Shown one piece after another: positions 18,754 to 27,470 of a stretch of DNA of 64,000 bases. The translations under genes were made by a program, and so were the position numbers. Positions within the stretch are counted from its first letter, which is position 1, and the number at the start of each line of letters is the position of its first letter. The stretch comes from Macrococcoides equi (lineage in GTDB: Bacteria > Bacillota > Bacilli > Staphylococcales > Staphylococcaceae), in assembly GCF_047425865.1 (NCBI RefSeq), contig NZ_CP179735.1; one strand, 5' to 3'. The notes beneath the pieces were generated by a model, which was not told where the DNA came from, did no database searches, and was given only the letters and a program-made list of their open reading frames with translations.

Positions 18754-19905
18754 ATGAAAGTTTGTTTTGTCCATGATTTCGTAAGTTTACAAGAGAATAA
18801 TAAAGATGATTTTTATGCGGTTGGTTTTTCTTACAATATTTGGGAGCGATATCTAAAAGTTTTTGATGAATTGGTGGTTATTTCAAGATTTAGAATAGTT
18901 GATGCTATAAATAATGAGACTAAATCTTCAGGACCAAATGTTATTTTTGATCCCATATATTCATATAAACATCCTATTTCACTTCTTAAGAACACTAGAA
19001 GAATAAAAAAAGAAATTAGGGAAAAAATACTAAGTGCTGAAGGTGTAATTATTAGATTACCTAGTGTGTTAGGTTTTTTAGCCGCCGATATTTGTCGAAA
19101 ATATAATAAACCTTATTTGGTTGAGGTGGTTGGCTCTGCCTATGACTCATTTTATTATCACGGAAATATTATGGGGAAATTATTAGCAAAGCCTTTTGAT
19201 GAGTGGCAAAAAAGAAGTACTAGAAATGCTATAGCAGCAATATATGTCACCAAAGATTTCTTACAAAATAGATATCCGACAAATGGGAAAAAATTCAATG
19301 GTGTATCTAATGTTCAATTAACTAACATCAGAGATGATCAAGATGTCAATATCAATAATATTACCAAAATAGGTTTAGTTGGCTCCACCTTTGTAAAGTA
19401 TAAAGGTCATGAATTTGCGTTAAATGTTATAGCTAAACTAAAACATCAGAATATTAATTTAGTTTTAGAACTTGTGGGTCAAGGAATGAGTAAGGATTTA
19501 GAGAAAAAAATCAAAGAGAAAAATTTAGAAAATAATATTGTATATAAAGGAGTAATTTTTAATCCAAAATTACTGAATGATTGGTACAGAACTCTTGATA
19601 TATATATTCAACCTAGTATAACGGAAGGTCATTGTCGTTCAATAGTCGAAGCTATAGGTAATAATATACCTACTATAGCAACTAATGTTGGCGGAAACTC
19701 AGATAGTATTGATAATAAATTTTTATTTGAACTTAATGAGGAAGATAGGGCAGTAAGTCTTTTGAAAAATTTAATTCAAAACAATGATTTACGTTTAGAA
19801 AACATAAAATTAAATAAGATGAAGATAGAAGAATTTAAGATTGAAAAAATAGAAAGAAAAAGAACAGAGGCATTAAATTATTACAAAAATCAAGTGGAGG
19901 CATAG
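18754..19905 (+). CDS. glycosyltransferase family 4 (capsule), second
   Basis: The 383-aa GT-B glycosyltransferase begins MKVCFVHDFV and has the C-terminal signature IQPSITEGHCRSIVEAIGNNIPT, with the motif Glu residues of GT4. An in-frame ATG exists at 18,721, but it lies inside the previous gene. The ATG at 18,754 follows AGGGATGA and matches the usual start of this family, so I chose it. With the preceding gene these are the only two glycosyltransferases here, implying a repeat unit of about three sugars if the first is placed by an enzyme encoded elsewhere. Confidence 0.86.
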   Translation: MKVCFVHDFVSLQENNKDDFYAVGFSYNIWERYLKVFDELVVISRFRIVDAINNETKSSGPNVIFDPIYSYKHPISLLKNTRRIKKEIREKILSAEGVIIRLPSVLGFLAADICRKYNKPYLVEVVGSAYDSFYYHGNIMGKLLAKPFDEWQKRSTRNAIAAIYVTKDFLQNRYPTNGKKFNGVSNVQLTNIRDDQDVNINNITKIGLVGSTFVKYKGHEFALNVIAKLKHQNINLVLELVGQGMSKDLEKKIKEKNLENNIVYKGVIFNPKLLNDWYRTLDIYIQPSITEGHCRSIVEAIGNNIPTIATNVGGNSDSIDNKFLFELNEEDRAVSLLKNLIQNNDLRLENIKLNKMKIEEFKIEKIERKRTEALNYYKNQVEA

Positions 19906-19908
19906 ATA

Positions 19909-20913
19909 ATGAACATAATGATTACAGGTTCTGCAGGATTTATTGGATCTCATTTGTCTAAAAAACTTATATCTCAAGGGCATAAAATTATAGGTGTTGA
20001 TAACTTAAATGATTATTACAGTCCAGAATTAAAGAAAGATAGATTAAAAATGATTGGAAATAAAAACTTCAAATTTTATCATTGTGATTTAGTAAATGAT
20101 ACCCAATTAAAATCTATATTTCAAATAGAAAACATAGAAATTGTTATTAATTTGGCAGCACAAGCAGGTGTTAGATATAGTTTAGAGAATCCACATGCGT
20201 ATATTGATTCTAATATTGTCGGATTTATTAATATACTAGAAAATTGCAGACATTTTAATATCAAGCATTTAATATATGCTTCTTCGAGTAGTGTGTATGG
20301 GGCTAATACATCAATGCCATTTTCTACTAGTGATAATGTAGACCACCCATTAAGTTTATATGCTGCAACAAAAAAATCTAATGAATTAATGGCTCATACT
20401 TACAGTCACCTTTTTAAATTACCAACAACTGGACTAAGGTTTTTTACTGTTTATGGTCCATGGGGAAGACCTGATATGGCCCTATTCAAGTTTACAGAGT
20501 CTATACTAAACGATAAACCGATTGATGTATATAACCATGGTAATATGCTTCGTGATTTTACATATGTAGATGACATTGTTGAAGCAATTTCACGATTGAT
20601 TAATAAAACAGCAGAAACAAATATAAATTGGGATAGTGATAATCCAGATCCAAGTTCGTCAAATGCTCCATATAAAATATATAACATTGGAAACAATGCT
20701 CCTGTCAAATTAACTGATTTTATTAGTGCTATTGAGAAAAAAGTTGGAAAAAAAGTGAAAAAAAATATGATGGAACTTCAACCAGGTGATGTACCTAAAA
20801 CATATGCGAATGTAGATGATTTATATAAAACAATTGACTTTAAACCAAATACTTCTATTCAAGATGGAGTAAATAGTTTTGTTGATTGGTATAGAAGTTA
20901 TTATGGAAAGTGA
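19909..20913 (+). CDS. UDP-uronate 4-epimerase (extended SDR; UDP-glucuronate epimerase type)
   Basis: The 334-aa extended short-chain dehydrogenase has the NAD-binding motif TGSAGFIGSHL (residues 6-16), the substrate-loop signature DNLNDYYSPELKKDR typical of UDP-glucuronate 4-epimerases, the ASSSSVYG strand and the catalytic pair Tyr151/Lys155 (YAATK). It probably makes UDP-galacturonate or the N-acetylated equivalent from the product of the next gene. It starts after GTGGAGG, 3 bp behind the glycosyltransferase. Whether the substrate is UDP-GlcA or UDP-GlcNAcA is not certain. Confidence 0.88.
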   Translation: MNIMITGSAGFIGSHLSKKLISQGHKIIGVDNLNDYYSPELKKDRLKMIGNKNFKFYHCDLVNDTQLKSIFQIENIEIVINLAAQAGVRYSLENPHAYIDSNIVGFINILENCRHFNIKHLIYASSSSVYGANTSMPFSTSDNVDHPLSLYAATKKSNELMAHTYSHLFKLPTTGLRFFTVYGPWGRPDMALFKFTESILNDKPIDVYNHGNMLRDFTYVDDIVEAISRLINKTAETNINWDSDNPDPSSSNAPYKIYNIGNNAPVKLTDFISAIEKKVGKKVKKNMMELQPGDVPKTYANVDDLYKTIDFKPNTSIQDGVNSFVDWYRSYYGK

Positions 20914-20922
20914 GTGTATCAA

Positions 20923-22203
20923 ATGGTCAAAAATAAAAAAGTAGCAGTTGTAGGTTTAGGTTATGTAGGTCTACCTGTAGCAGTATCATTTAGTAAAGAA
21001 TATAAAGTAGTAGGTTATGACATTAGTGAAAATAGAATAAATGAATTAAAAAGTAATATTGATAAAACAAATGAAATTCAGCATGAAGATTTAAAAAATT
21101 GTAATATCCAATTTACATCTAATGCTAGTGATTTAAGTGAGGCAGATTTTATTATAGTTGCTGTTCCAACACCAATTGATGAAAATTTATCACCTGACTT
21201 AACTATATTGAAATCTGCAAGTAAGATAGTTGGAGAAAATATGAAAAAAGGTGCAACTGTAATTTATGAATCTACTGTCTATCCTGGCGCTACTGAAGAA
21301 GTCTGTGTTCCTATATTAGAAAATACATCTAACTATATTTATGGAGAAGAATTTTTTGTAGGATATTCACCTGAAAGAATAAATCCTGGCGACAAGGAAA
21401 GAAGGTTTGAAAATATAGTTAAGGTTGTTTCAGGTCAAAATGAAGCTACTTTAGATAATATTGCAGAGTTGTATAGTTCTGTAGTAAAAGCAGGAATTCA
21501 CAAAGCTGAAAGTATAAAAGTAGCTGAAGCTGCTAAGGTAATTGAAAATACACAAAGAGATTTAAATATTGCTCTGATGAATGAATTAGCTTTAATATTT
21601 GATGAATTAAATATAAATACAAGAAATGTATTAAAAGCATCATCAACAAAATGGAACTTTTTAAATTTCGAACCTGGTCTAGTGGGAGGACATTGTATTG
21701 GGGTTGATCCATATTATTTAACTCATAAAGCCTCACAAGTCGGTTACCATCCTGAGGTAATACTATCAGGGAGAAAAATCAATAATGAAATGGGTAAAAT
21801 CATAGCTGTTAAATTAATTAAAGAGATGATTAGAAATAAAATAGAAATGAAAAATGCCAAAGTTACAATATTGGGACTTACATTTAAAGAAAATTGTCCT
21901 GATTTAAGAAATACAAAGGTCATTGATATTATTAATGAATTAAAGGATTTTGGAATTAGTATAGATGTAGTAGATCCTTACGCTGATAAAAATGAAGCAT
22001 TATTATTGTATGATATTCAATTAAAGAATATAAATGTTTTACAAAAATCTGATGCTGTAATTTTTGCAGTAAAACATTCTGAATTTGAAATGAACAAGAA
22101 AAAATATCTTGATATTGTTAAGGAAAAAGGAATAGTTATAGATTTAAAAGGAACTGTTAAAGAAGAAGAAGTTCTTAAAACACAAAATTTTTGGGCGTTA
22201 TAA
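20923..22203 (+). CDS. nucleotide-sugar 6-dehydrogenase (WbpO/TviB-like UDP-N-acetylhexosamine dehydrogenase)
   Basis: The 426-aa UDP-glucose/GDP-mannose dehydrogenase family protein has the NAD motif VAVVGLGYVGLPVA at the N-terminus, the central SPERINPGD motif and the catalytic Cys in GGHCIGVDPYYL. It oxidises a UDP-sugar C6 twice to a uronate using NAD+. The sequence resembles the TviB/WbpO branch that acts on UDP-GlcNAc or UDP-GalNAc. The GTG at 20,914 is in frame, but the ATG at 20,923 gives the canonical N-terminus. It is the last gene of the operon, followed by a terminator. Together with the epimerase it gives the capsule an acidic sugar. Confidence 0.9.
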   Translation: MVKNKKVAVVGLGYVGLPVAVSFSKEYKVVGYDISENRINELKSNIDKTNEIQHEDLKNCNIQFTSNASDLSEADFIIVAVPTPIDENLSPDLTILKSASKIVGENMKKGATVIYESTVYPGATEEVCVPILENTSNYIYGEEFFVGYSPERINPGDKERRFENIVKVVSGQNEATLDNIAELYSSVVKAGIHKAESIKVAEAAKVIENTQRDLNIALMNELALIFDELNINTRNVLKASSTKWNFLNFEPGLVGGHCIGVDPYYLTHKASQVGYHPEVILSGRKINNEMGKIIAVKLIKEMIRNKIEMKNAKVTILGLTFKENCPDLRNTKVIDIINELKDFGISIDVVDPYADKNEALLLYDIQLKNINVLQKSDAVIFAVKHSEFEMNKKKYLDIVKEKGIVIDLKGTVKEEEVLKTQNFWAL

Positions 22204-22222
22204 AATTATATATTAAATTTAG

Positions 22223-22252
22223 CTTACTGTTTTGTCAGTAAGTTTTATTTTT
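22223..22252 (+). terminator. terminator of the capsule operon
   Basis: A 7-bp stem (22,223-22,229 with 22,236-22,242) is followed by a T-rich tract, 20 bp after the dehydrogenase stop. Confidence 0.75.
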
Positions 22253-22342
22253 AAATTCGCATAAATTCTCCAATCAACATTATCTGTGACTTCCACTCCT
22301 AAATTTATACAATAGTGTAAAATAAGTCTGAGGAGGATAACT

Positions 22343-22429
22343 ATGAGCATGTCGATTTTACTGATTATTGTAATGATGGCGATTGTTCTGTTTGGTGGTT
22401 ATTTCTTTACGAATCAAGACAAGAAGTAA
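22343..22429 (+). CDS. 28-aa hydrophobic membrane microprotein
   Basis: ATG follows a near-perfect GAGGAGGATAACT ribosome site. The peptide is one hydrophobic helix (MSMSILLIIVMMAIVLFGG) with a short polar tail ending NQDKK. The strong ribosome site, own stop and TACAAT box at 22,308-22,313 argue for a real gene. The shape fits a single-span regulatory peptide, a type I toxin or a PSM-like peptide, and I cannot choose between these. It lies between the capsule terminator and the broken secreted-protein gene. Confidence 0.6.
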   Translation: MSMSILLIIVMMAIVLFGGYFFTNQDKK

Positions 22430-22462
22430 CATTAGTTTTTATTACAACCTTAGGAGAATATC

Positions 22463-23039
22463 ATTAAGAGATTAATTTCAGCGTCACTTGTGTTATCTAC
22501 TTTACTAATGCCGGTTACAACGACTGAGGCGACAACTACTGTTAAAGCATCACCTAATTATCAGAATAAGGATTTAACGATGCCAAAGCTTGATAGTAAG
22601 ACATTAAAGCTTAAGAAGGATAGAAAGTTTAGTTATAAGAGTGTTGAGTTTAGAGATAAATTCAAGGAAGTGCATTCATTCGTCTTTCGGTAAGGATACA
22701 TATTCTAATGTGTATCGCGATATTTATGGTGTAGTGGTAGAAAAGGACTATGGTCGTGATGGTGAGGTTGTCTTTGCGGGTCGTCATTACAATCGTAATA
22801 TTGCTGTTTCAAGTGCTTGGGTAAATCGTATGGCATTTAAGTATATCTGAAAACAACCTGCACTTACATCATCAATGAAGAAAGTTTTAGGTAAGGCGAC
22901 GAGTTCTAGTATGACGAGTGATGGTTTAATCGTTAACGAGTATGGTCTTCACGTTAAATTGATTTTACAGAAGAATGAAGAAACGGGTAACCTGGAGATT
23001 GTTCAATTAGAGTATCATGATGTTCAATTGAGCGTCTAA
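22463..23039 (+). pseudogene. broken gene for a small secreted protein (start lost, frameshift, stop)
   Basis: A good ribosome site (TAGGAGAATATC) precedes ATT at 22,463, where the frame encodes a classic signal peptide (KRLISASLVLSTLL...TTTEA), so the start codon seems to have changed from ATG to ATT. That frame stops at 22,693 after HSFVFR. Coding resumes in another frame near 22,675-22,690 (SSFGKDTYSNVYRDIYG...), hits TGA at 22,848-22,850, then continues in the same frame to TAA at 23,037-23,039. The intact product would have been about 190 aa, secreted, with a mixed beta-strand-like C-terminal part. I do not recognise the family. Confidence 0.72.
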
Positions 23040-23056
23040 TTTTTTCCCGGGTAATA

Positions 23057-23088
23057 AATACCGCCACTGATTGCTCAGTGGCGGTATT
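23057..23088. terminator. bidirectional terminator between pseudogene and M4 protease
   Basis: A perfect 14-bp GC-containing stem (23,057-23,070 with 23,075-23,088) with a TTGC loop and T-rich flanks serves the two convergent genes. Confidence 0.85.
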
Positions 23089-23129
23089 ATTTTTATATCT
23101 TTTGAGTTATTTTTAGTTGTGTATTGATA

Positions 23130-24641
23130 TTATACGCCAGCATTCGTCCATGTTGCATAGACTGTATCTGCTGCTTGTTGGCCGTATAGATCCATCGCTG
23201 CTTGAGATAATGCTTGTTTCGCATCAGCGAATGTTGAATTCACTGTCAAGTATTGTGTTAATGCACGGTAATAGATTTTTTCTGCTTTATCTTGTCCTAA
23301 CTGATTCACCGTGTCATAAGCGATTTTGTTCGGAATACCTGAGTTCGTGTGTACGCCACCGTTATCTGATGTTGTATTCACGTATTGTGCCATTGTTGCT
23401 GGCTGATTAAATAGGTTAGGGTTAGACATACTTCTTAAAGCATCTCCAGCTTTGTTTGGTGTATACACATCTTCCCCGATAGTTGCATCATCATTATCGA
23501 TGAAGTATGCAAATACGTCAGACATACTTTCATTTAATGCACCTGATTGTCCTTGGTATTCTAAGTTCGCTGTTTCTTGAGTCACACCGTGTGTTATTTC
23601 ATGTGCTACAACGTCTTTTGCTCCGGCAAGTGGACGGAATGTTACACCGTCTCCGTCACCATAGACAATTTTATCTCCCATCCATGCTGCATTATTACGG
23701 TTGTTGAATCCAATGTTATTCGCATGAACGATTGATACTAACGGACTGCCTGCGTTGTCATATGATTCACGGCCAAATTTATTTTTATAGTATTTATAAG
23801 TTAAGTCTGCGTAGAAGTTGGCGTCAACTCCTGGTCGTTGTATGCTAGCGTCAAACTTACGGTCTCTATCTGTAATGATATTTGCTTGTCCTGTACTTTC
23901 ATCATAGCTATAAGCTGCTTTATATCCTGCGTTTGTTAAGTCTTGTAGGTAATACGTACGTTTTTGGCTATTTAGGTTAATCGTTTTCGTATCACCTAAT
24001 ACACCTACACCTGTTCCTGTTGTTGCAGTATGTTGTGCTAAGTTTAATTTTTCAACGATTGCACCGGTTTGTGCATCGACTTTAATAATGTAGTGTGTAG
24101 CTTTCGGTGTTACAGTAATAATTTCAACTGTATAGACATTTTTATTTTTATCTCCGTCAATTTCTAAGTCAGCACGTTTCACTGTCGGGTTACCTAAGTT
24201 ACTTGCTGCCTGCTGATTGATGTTAATTGCGTTGAAGGCATTTTGAATGGCCTGATATTTAGAGATTGAGACAGTGTTTGTTGGATTTACTTCTTTTGCA
24301 TCTAATGCACCATTCACAAGAACGACTTCACCTTGTGGATTCACATGGACTTTGATTTCTTTATCTGTTGCAAAGCGTCCATTTGCTTTTGGTTGTAATG
24401 TGTAGTGTGTGAATCTAAGTTCATCCTGATGAACATCTGTTACTTCATATTTACTGTACGTTTGTTTGATGGCTTTTGCGCCAGGTAAGTTCTTCAGTAC
24501 ATTTTTAATGTCCTGTTTGTTTTGTACTTTTTGTTTAACTTCTAGTTGCTTATATGATTGAGTCTGTGCGTCTGCCTGAATGTTAAGTGTTGAACCAAGT
24601 AATGTTGCGGATACTGCTGTAGCTAATAATTTTTTATTCAT
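23130..24641 (-). CDS. aur: thermolysin-family M4 metalloprotease, aureolysin-like, secreted zymogen
   Basis: The 503-aa preproenzyme has a signal peptide (residues 1-25), an FTP and PepSY propeptide to about 205, then the M4 domain. The zinc motif HEITH is at 347-351 with the third ligand Glu371 in NESMSD. The catalytic C-terminal helix domain contains GGVHTNSGIPN. Neutral proteases of this family digest host and environmental protein, and in staphylococci aureolysin activates V8 protease; a divergent V8-like gene lies 242 bp away. The ribosome site is AGAGGTGA. A near-cre sequence in its 5' region suggests catabolite control. Confidence 0.95.
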   Translation of the reverse strand: MNKKLLATAVSATLLGSTLNIQADAQTQSYKQLEVKQKVQNKQDIKNVLKNLPGAKAIKQTYSKYEVTDVHQDELRFTHYTLQPKANGRFATDKEIKVHVNPQGEVVLVNGALDAKEVNPTNTVSISKYQAIQNAFNAININQQAASNLGNPTVKRADLEIDGDKNKNVYTVEIITVTPKATHYIIKVDAQTGAIVEKLNLAQHTATTGTGVGVLGDTKTINLNSQKRTYYLQDLTNAGYKAAYSYDESTGQANIITDRDRKFDASIQRPGVDANFYADLTYKYYKNKFGRESYDNAGSPLVSIVHANNIGFNNRNNAAWMGDKIVYGDGDGVTFRPLAGAKDVVAHEITHGVTQETANLEYQGQSGALNESMSDVFAYFIDNDDATIGEDVYTPNKAGDALRSMSNPNLFNQPATMAQYVNTTSDNGGVHTNSGIPNKIAYDTVNQLGQDKAEKIYYRALTQYLTVNSTFADAKQALSQAAMDLYGQQAADTVYATWTNAGV

Positions 24642-24665
24642 GTTTTGTCACCTCTTAAGTGTAAA

Positions 24666-24679
24666 TTGATACGTTTTCA
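24666..24679 (-). promoter_or_regulatory. near-consensus CcpA cre-like site before the M4 protease
   Basis: Minus strand TGAAAACGTATCAA matches TGNAANCGNWNNCW at all but one fixed position. It is 25-38 bp upstream of the start codon, inside the likely 5' untranslated region. Confidence 0.4.
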
Positions 24680-24812
24680 CGTATTATTCCTCTATATACG
24701 CTTATTTGTACCTCATTAAACGTCATATTGGTATATTTATTATATCTGTTACATGTTTTTAATATATATTACATATGGATATTGCATTAATTAGTGAATG
24801 CACGGATAATTA

Positions 24813-24841
24813 TTTACATCAGTGTCTTCTTTCTGTAATAA
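24813..24841 (+). promoter_or_regulatory. sigma-A promoter of the V8-like protease
   Basis: TTTACA (24,813-24,818), a 17-nt spacer and TAATAA (24,836-24,841) lie 43 bp before the start codon. Confidence 0.6.
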
Positions 24842-24883
24842 AGGTATGAGAAAATAAATTAATAAGAAACTTAGGAGGATAAC

Positions 24884-25714
24884 ATGAGAAAGTTCAATTA
24901 TTTATTAGGAGTAGTGTTAACAGGTAGTGTGTTATTATCTGGTATACATAGTGCACAAGCGATGGAGTCAGATTATTATTATGATGGGATGAAACCGGCT
25001 ACAAAGCAGATCGCTTATCCGATTGTTAAGAGTTATCCGAACAGCAAGACATTTATGAAGGCTATTCCAAATCGTTATACGAAGTACGCAGCGATTGGCC
25101 GTATTGCCAATAAGAATGGCTGGGCAGGTCCAGAATATGAAACGATGGGTAGTGGTTTTGTTATTGATGATCATACGATTTTAACGAATGCCCATGTGAT
25201 TGATGATGAACATGGTAAAGCAACGGCGCCAAAGTATTTAACATTTGAGATGAACCGTAATGAAGCGGATATTCCTCATAAGTTTGCAGTGACTAAAGTG
25301 GTTAAAGTCCCTTATGCAGATGTTGCATTAGTGCATACGAAAATGAAGCTGACTGATTATGTGAAGCCGATGAAACTTGCGACAGATAACCAGATTGCAC
25401 GTTTGAAACAAGGTCAGGTGTTATTTAGTGTGGGCTATCCGTTTGACGGTAAGATTTATGAGAAGCGTTATTTTAACCGTGCATTATTTATTATGCGTAC
25501 AGCGAATCAAACGGAGTTTGTTATGAAAGATAAGTTCCGTGCTGGTGCATCAGGTTCACCGTTATTTGATAGTAAGATGCGCGTTTATGGTTTAAGAACA
25601 TATGGTTATGATTTATACGGAGAGTATGACACGCCATATGCGAAAGCAGAGTATAGTGGGGCAGAAGCATTATATGGATATACAGGACAATATGTACTCG
25701 ATCATATGTATTAA
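24884..25714 (+). CDS. secreted V8-like (S1B) serine protease with altered specificity pocket
   Basis: The 276-aa protein has a signal peptide cleaved near SAQA/MESD, and the triad His104 (TNAHV), Asp146 (YADVALV) and Ser223 (GASGSPLF). It falls in the glutamyl endopeptidase/exfoliative toxin group. Aligned without gaps to V8 around the nucleophile, the Glu-reading His184 of V8 becomes Arg238 (YGLRTYG) and Thr164 becomes Phe218, so cleavage after Glu is doubtful. The Arg could still read an acidic or different P1 residue. It follows AGGAGG, has its own promoter and terminator, and is divergent from the M4 protease. The propeptide appears to be about 40 residues. Confidence 0.9.
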   Translation: MRKFNYLLGVVLTGSVLLSGIHSAQAMESDYYYDGMKPATKQIAYPIVKSYPNSKTFMKAIPNRYTKYAAIGRIANKNGWAGPEYETMGSGFVIDDHTILTNAHVIDDEHGKATAPKYLTFEMNRNEADIPHKFAVTKVVKVPYADVALVHTKMKLTDYVKPMKLATDNQIARLKQGQVLFSVGYPFDGKIYEKRYFNRALFIMRTANQTEFVMKDKFRAGASGSPLFDSKMRVYGLRTYGYDLYGEYDTPYAKAEYSGAEALYGYTGQYVLDHMY

Positions 25715-25723
25715 TTAAAGGGG

Positions 25724-25752
25724 AGCACTTCGCAAGAAGTGCTTATTTTTTT
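25724..25752 (+). terminator. terminator of the V8-like protease
   Basis: An 8-bp stem (25,724-25,731 with 25,736-25,743) with a GCAA tetraloop is followed by TATTTTTTT. Confidence 0.85.
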
Positions 25753-25879
25753 GTCTTCTTTTATGATTTTTTTATTAAACTTTTATTTTGTATACTTTTA
25801 ATTATCTTTTAACGATTGTTTTATCTATTATTTTATCTTTATTTAAATTTTTTAAGTATTTTGAAAATTAGTGTAGATT

Positions 25880-25907
25880 TTTACAGTTTAATGCCTTAAA
25901 ATAAATA
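25880..25907 (+). promoter_or_regulatory. candidate promoter of nhaC
   Basis: TTTACA (25,880-25,885) and TAAATA (25,902-25,907) with a 16-nt spacer place transcription start at about the cre site. Confidence 0.4.
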
Positions 25908-25912
25908 TGTGA

Positions 25913-25927
25913 ATGTAAACGATTTCA
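25913..25927 (+). promoter_or_regulatory. CcpA cre site before nhaC
   Basis: ATGTAAACGATTTCA matches the consensus WTGNAANCGNWNNCW at every fixed position. It covers the expected transcription start and ends 22 bp before the start codon, a position that predicts repression on preferred sugars. Confidence 0.75.
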
Positions 25928-25949
25928 TTTGGGGAGGATACATAGGGGT

Positions 25950-27395
25950 ATGGAAAATATTCTTAAACAGAAAAAAGAAATCAATGTTTGGTGGGCATTA
26001 GTGCCATTAGTCTTTATGATTGCAAGTATGATATTTACAGTTGTAGTGCTTAAACAAGCACCACACATTCCATTAATGATCGGTACAGCGATTGCTGCGA
26101 TCGTTGCACATCAACATGGTTTCACTTGGGAAGAAATCGAAGAAATGATGTACAAGGGGATTAAGTTAGCGTTACCAGCCATCGTTATTATTATCCTTGT
26201 TGGTCTAGTAATTGGTGCATGGATTGGTGGCGGTGTAGTCGCAACGATGATCTATTATGGTCTGAAATTAATCTCACCTGGTATGTTCTTAGTAACGATT
26301 TGTATTATCTGTGGTATCGTTGCACTTGCGATTGGTTCAAGCTGGTCAACAATGGCAACGGTAGGTGTTGCAGGTATGGGGATTGGATTAAGTATGGAGA
26401 TTCCTGCAGGTATGATTGCAGGAGCGGTTATTTCTGGTAGTTATTTCGGTGATAAGATGAGTCCGTTAAGTGATACGACAAACTTAGCTTCTGGATTGAC
26501 GGGAACGCCGTTATTTGATCATATTAAGCATATGTTCTATACGACGATTCCGGGTATTATTATTGCACTTGTTGCATATTTCTTTATCGGTCGTCAGTTC
26601 GCTAGTGGTCATATGGATACGAAGAAGATCGATAGTATTATTAATGCGATGGAAGCACAATTCGTTATTTCACCATGGTTATTATTGATTCCGGTCATCG
26701 TTATTGTATTAGTAGCACTTAAAGTACCAGCGGTTCCTGCACTTGTCGTAGGTATCATTCTTGGTGCAGGTGCGCAGCAGCTGATTCAAGGTGACGATAT
26801 GAAGACGGTTATGACGACACTGCAAGAAGGTTATAAGATGAAGTCAGAGAATAAATTGGCGACGGAATTATTTAACCAGGGTGGTCTAGAATCGATGTTC
26901 TTCACGATATCGATGACGATAGTTGCGATGACATTCGGTGGTATTCTGGAGTTTAGTGGTATGCTGAATGCGATAATCACTCAAATATTACGTTTTGCTA
27001 AATCTACTGGTAGCTTAATTGCTACAACGATTGCTAGCTGCTTTATCACTAATGCAACATGTTCTGAGCAGTATATCAGTATCGTAGTACCGAGCCGTAT
27101 GTTCTTAAGACCTTTTATTAGTAAGAACTTACATCCAAAGAATTTATCACGTTGCTTAGAAGACAGTGGAACACTCACAAGTGTATTTGTTCCGTGGAAT
27201 ACATGTGGTGTATTTATTTTCACTACGCTTGGTGTAAAGGTTGCTGAATATGCACCGTATGCGATTTTAAATTTAGTCGTACCATTTATTTCAATTTTAT
27301 ATGGTTACACTGGATTTAAGATTGTAAAGATGACAAAAGAAGAAAGAAAAGGATTTGAACAACAGCAGAACTTACAAACTGCTGAATTAGTATAA
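25950..27395 (+). CDS. nhaC: NhaC-family Na+/H+ antiporter
   Basis: The 481-aa polytopic protein has about 12 membrane segments and characteristic stretches such as IGSSWSTMATVGVAG, GSYFGDKMSPLSDTTNLA and NATCSEQYISIVV. NhaC carriers exchange Na+ (or malate/lactate in some relatives) for protons. A TTG at 25,929 is in frame, but the ATG at 25,950 follows GGGGAGG and gives a normal N-terminus. The gene is monocistronic between two terminators. The perfect cre site suggests the substrate could be linked to carbon supply, so a malate/lactate-type antiporter (MleN-like) is an alternative. Confidence 0.88.
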   Translation: MENILKQKKEINVWWALVPLVFMIASMIFTVVVLKQAPHIPLMIGTAIAAIVAHQHGFTWEEIEEMMYKGIKLALPAIVIIILVGLVIGAWIGGGVVATMIYYGLKLISPGMFLVTICIICGIVALAIGSSWSTMATVGVAGMGIGLSMEIPAGMIAGAVISGSYFGDKMSPLSDTTNLASGLTGTPLFDHIKHMFYTTIPGIIIALVAYFFIGRQFASGHMDTKKIDSIINAMEAQFVISPWLLLIPVIVIVLVALKVPAVPALVVGIILGAGAQQLIQGDDMKTVMTTLQEGYKMKSENKLATELFNQGGLESMFFTISMTIVAMTFGGILEFSGMLNAIITQILRFAKSTGSLIATTIASCFITNATCSEQYISIVVPSRMFLRPFISKNLHPKNLSRCLEDSGTLTSVFVPWNTCGVFIFTTLGVKVAEYAPYAILNLVVPFISILYGYTGFKIVKMTKEERKGFEQQQNLQTAELV

Positions 27396-27408
27396 TTGTA
27401 TTGAATCA

Positions 27409-27456
27409 CAAAAGAACTCACGCTTTGATGCTAGCATCAAAGTGTGAGTTCTTTTG
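27409..27456. terminator. long bidirectional terminator after nhaC
   Basis: A 23-bp stem (27,409-27,431 with 27,434-27,456) with one G-T pair and a 2-base apex is flanked by A/T runs. It serves nhaC and the convergent small secreted peptide. Confidence 0.85.
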
Positions 27457-27470
27457 ACATTGATTATTAA

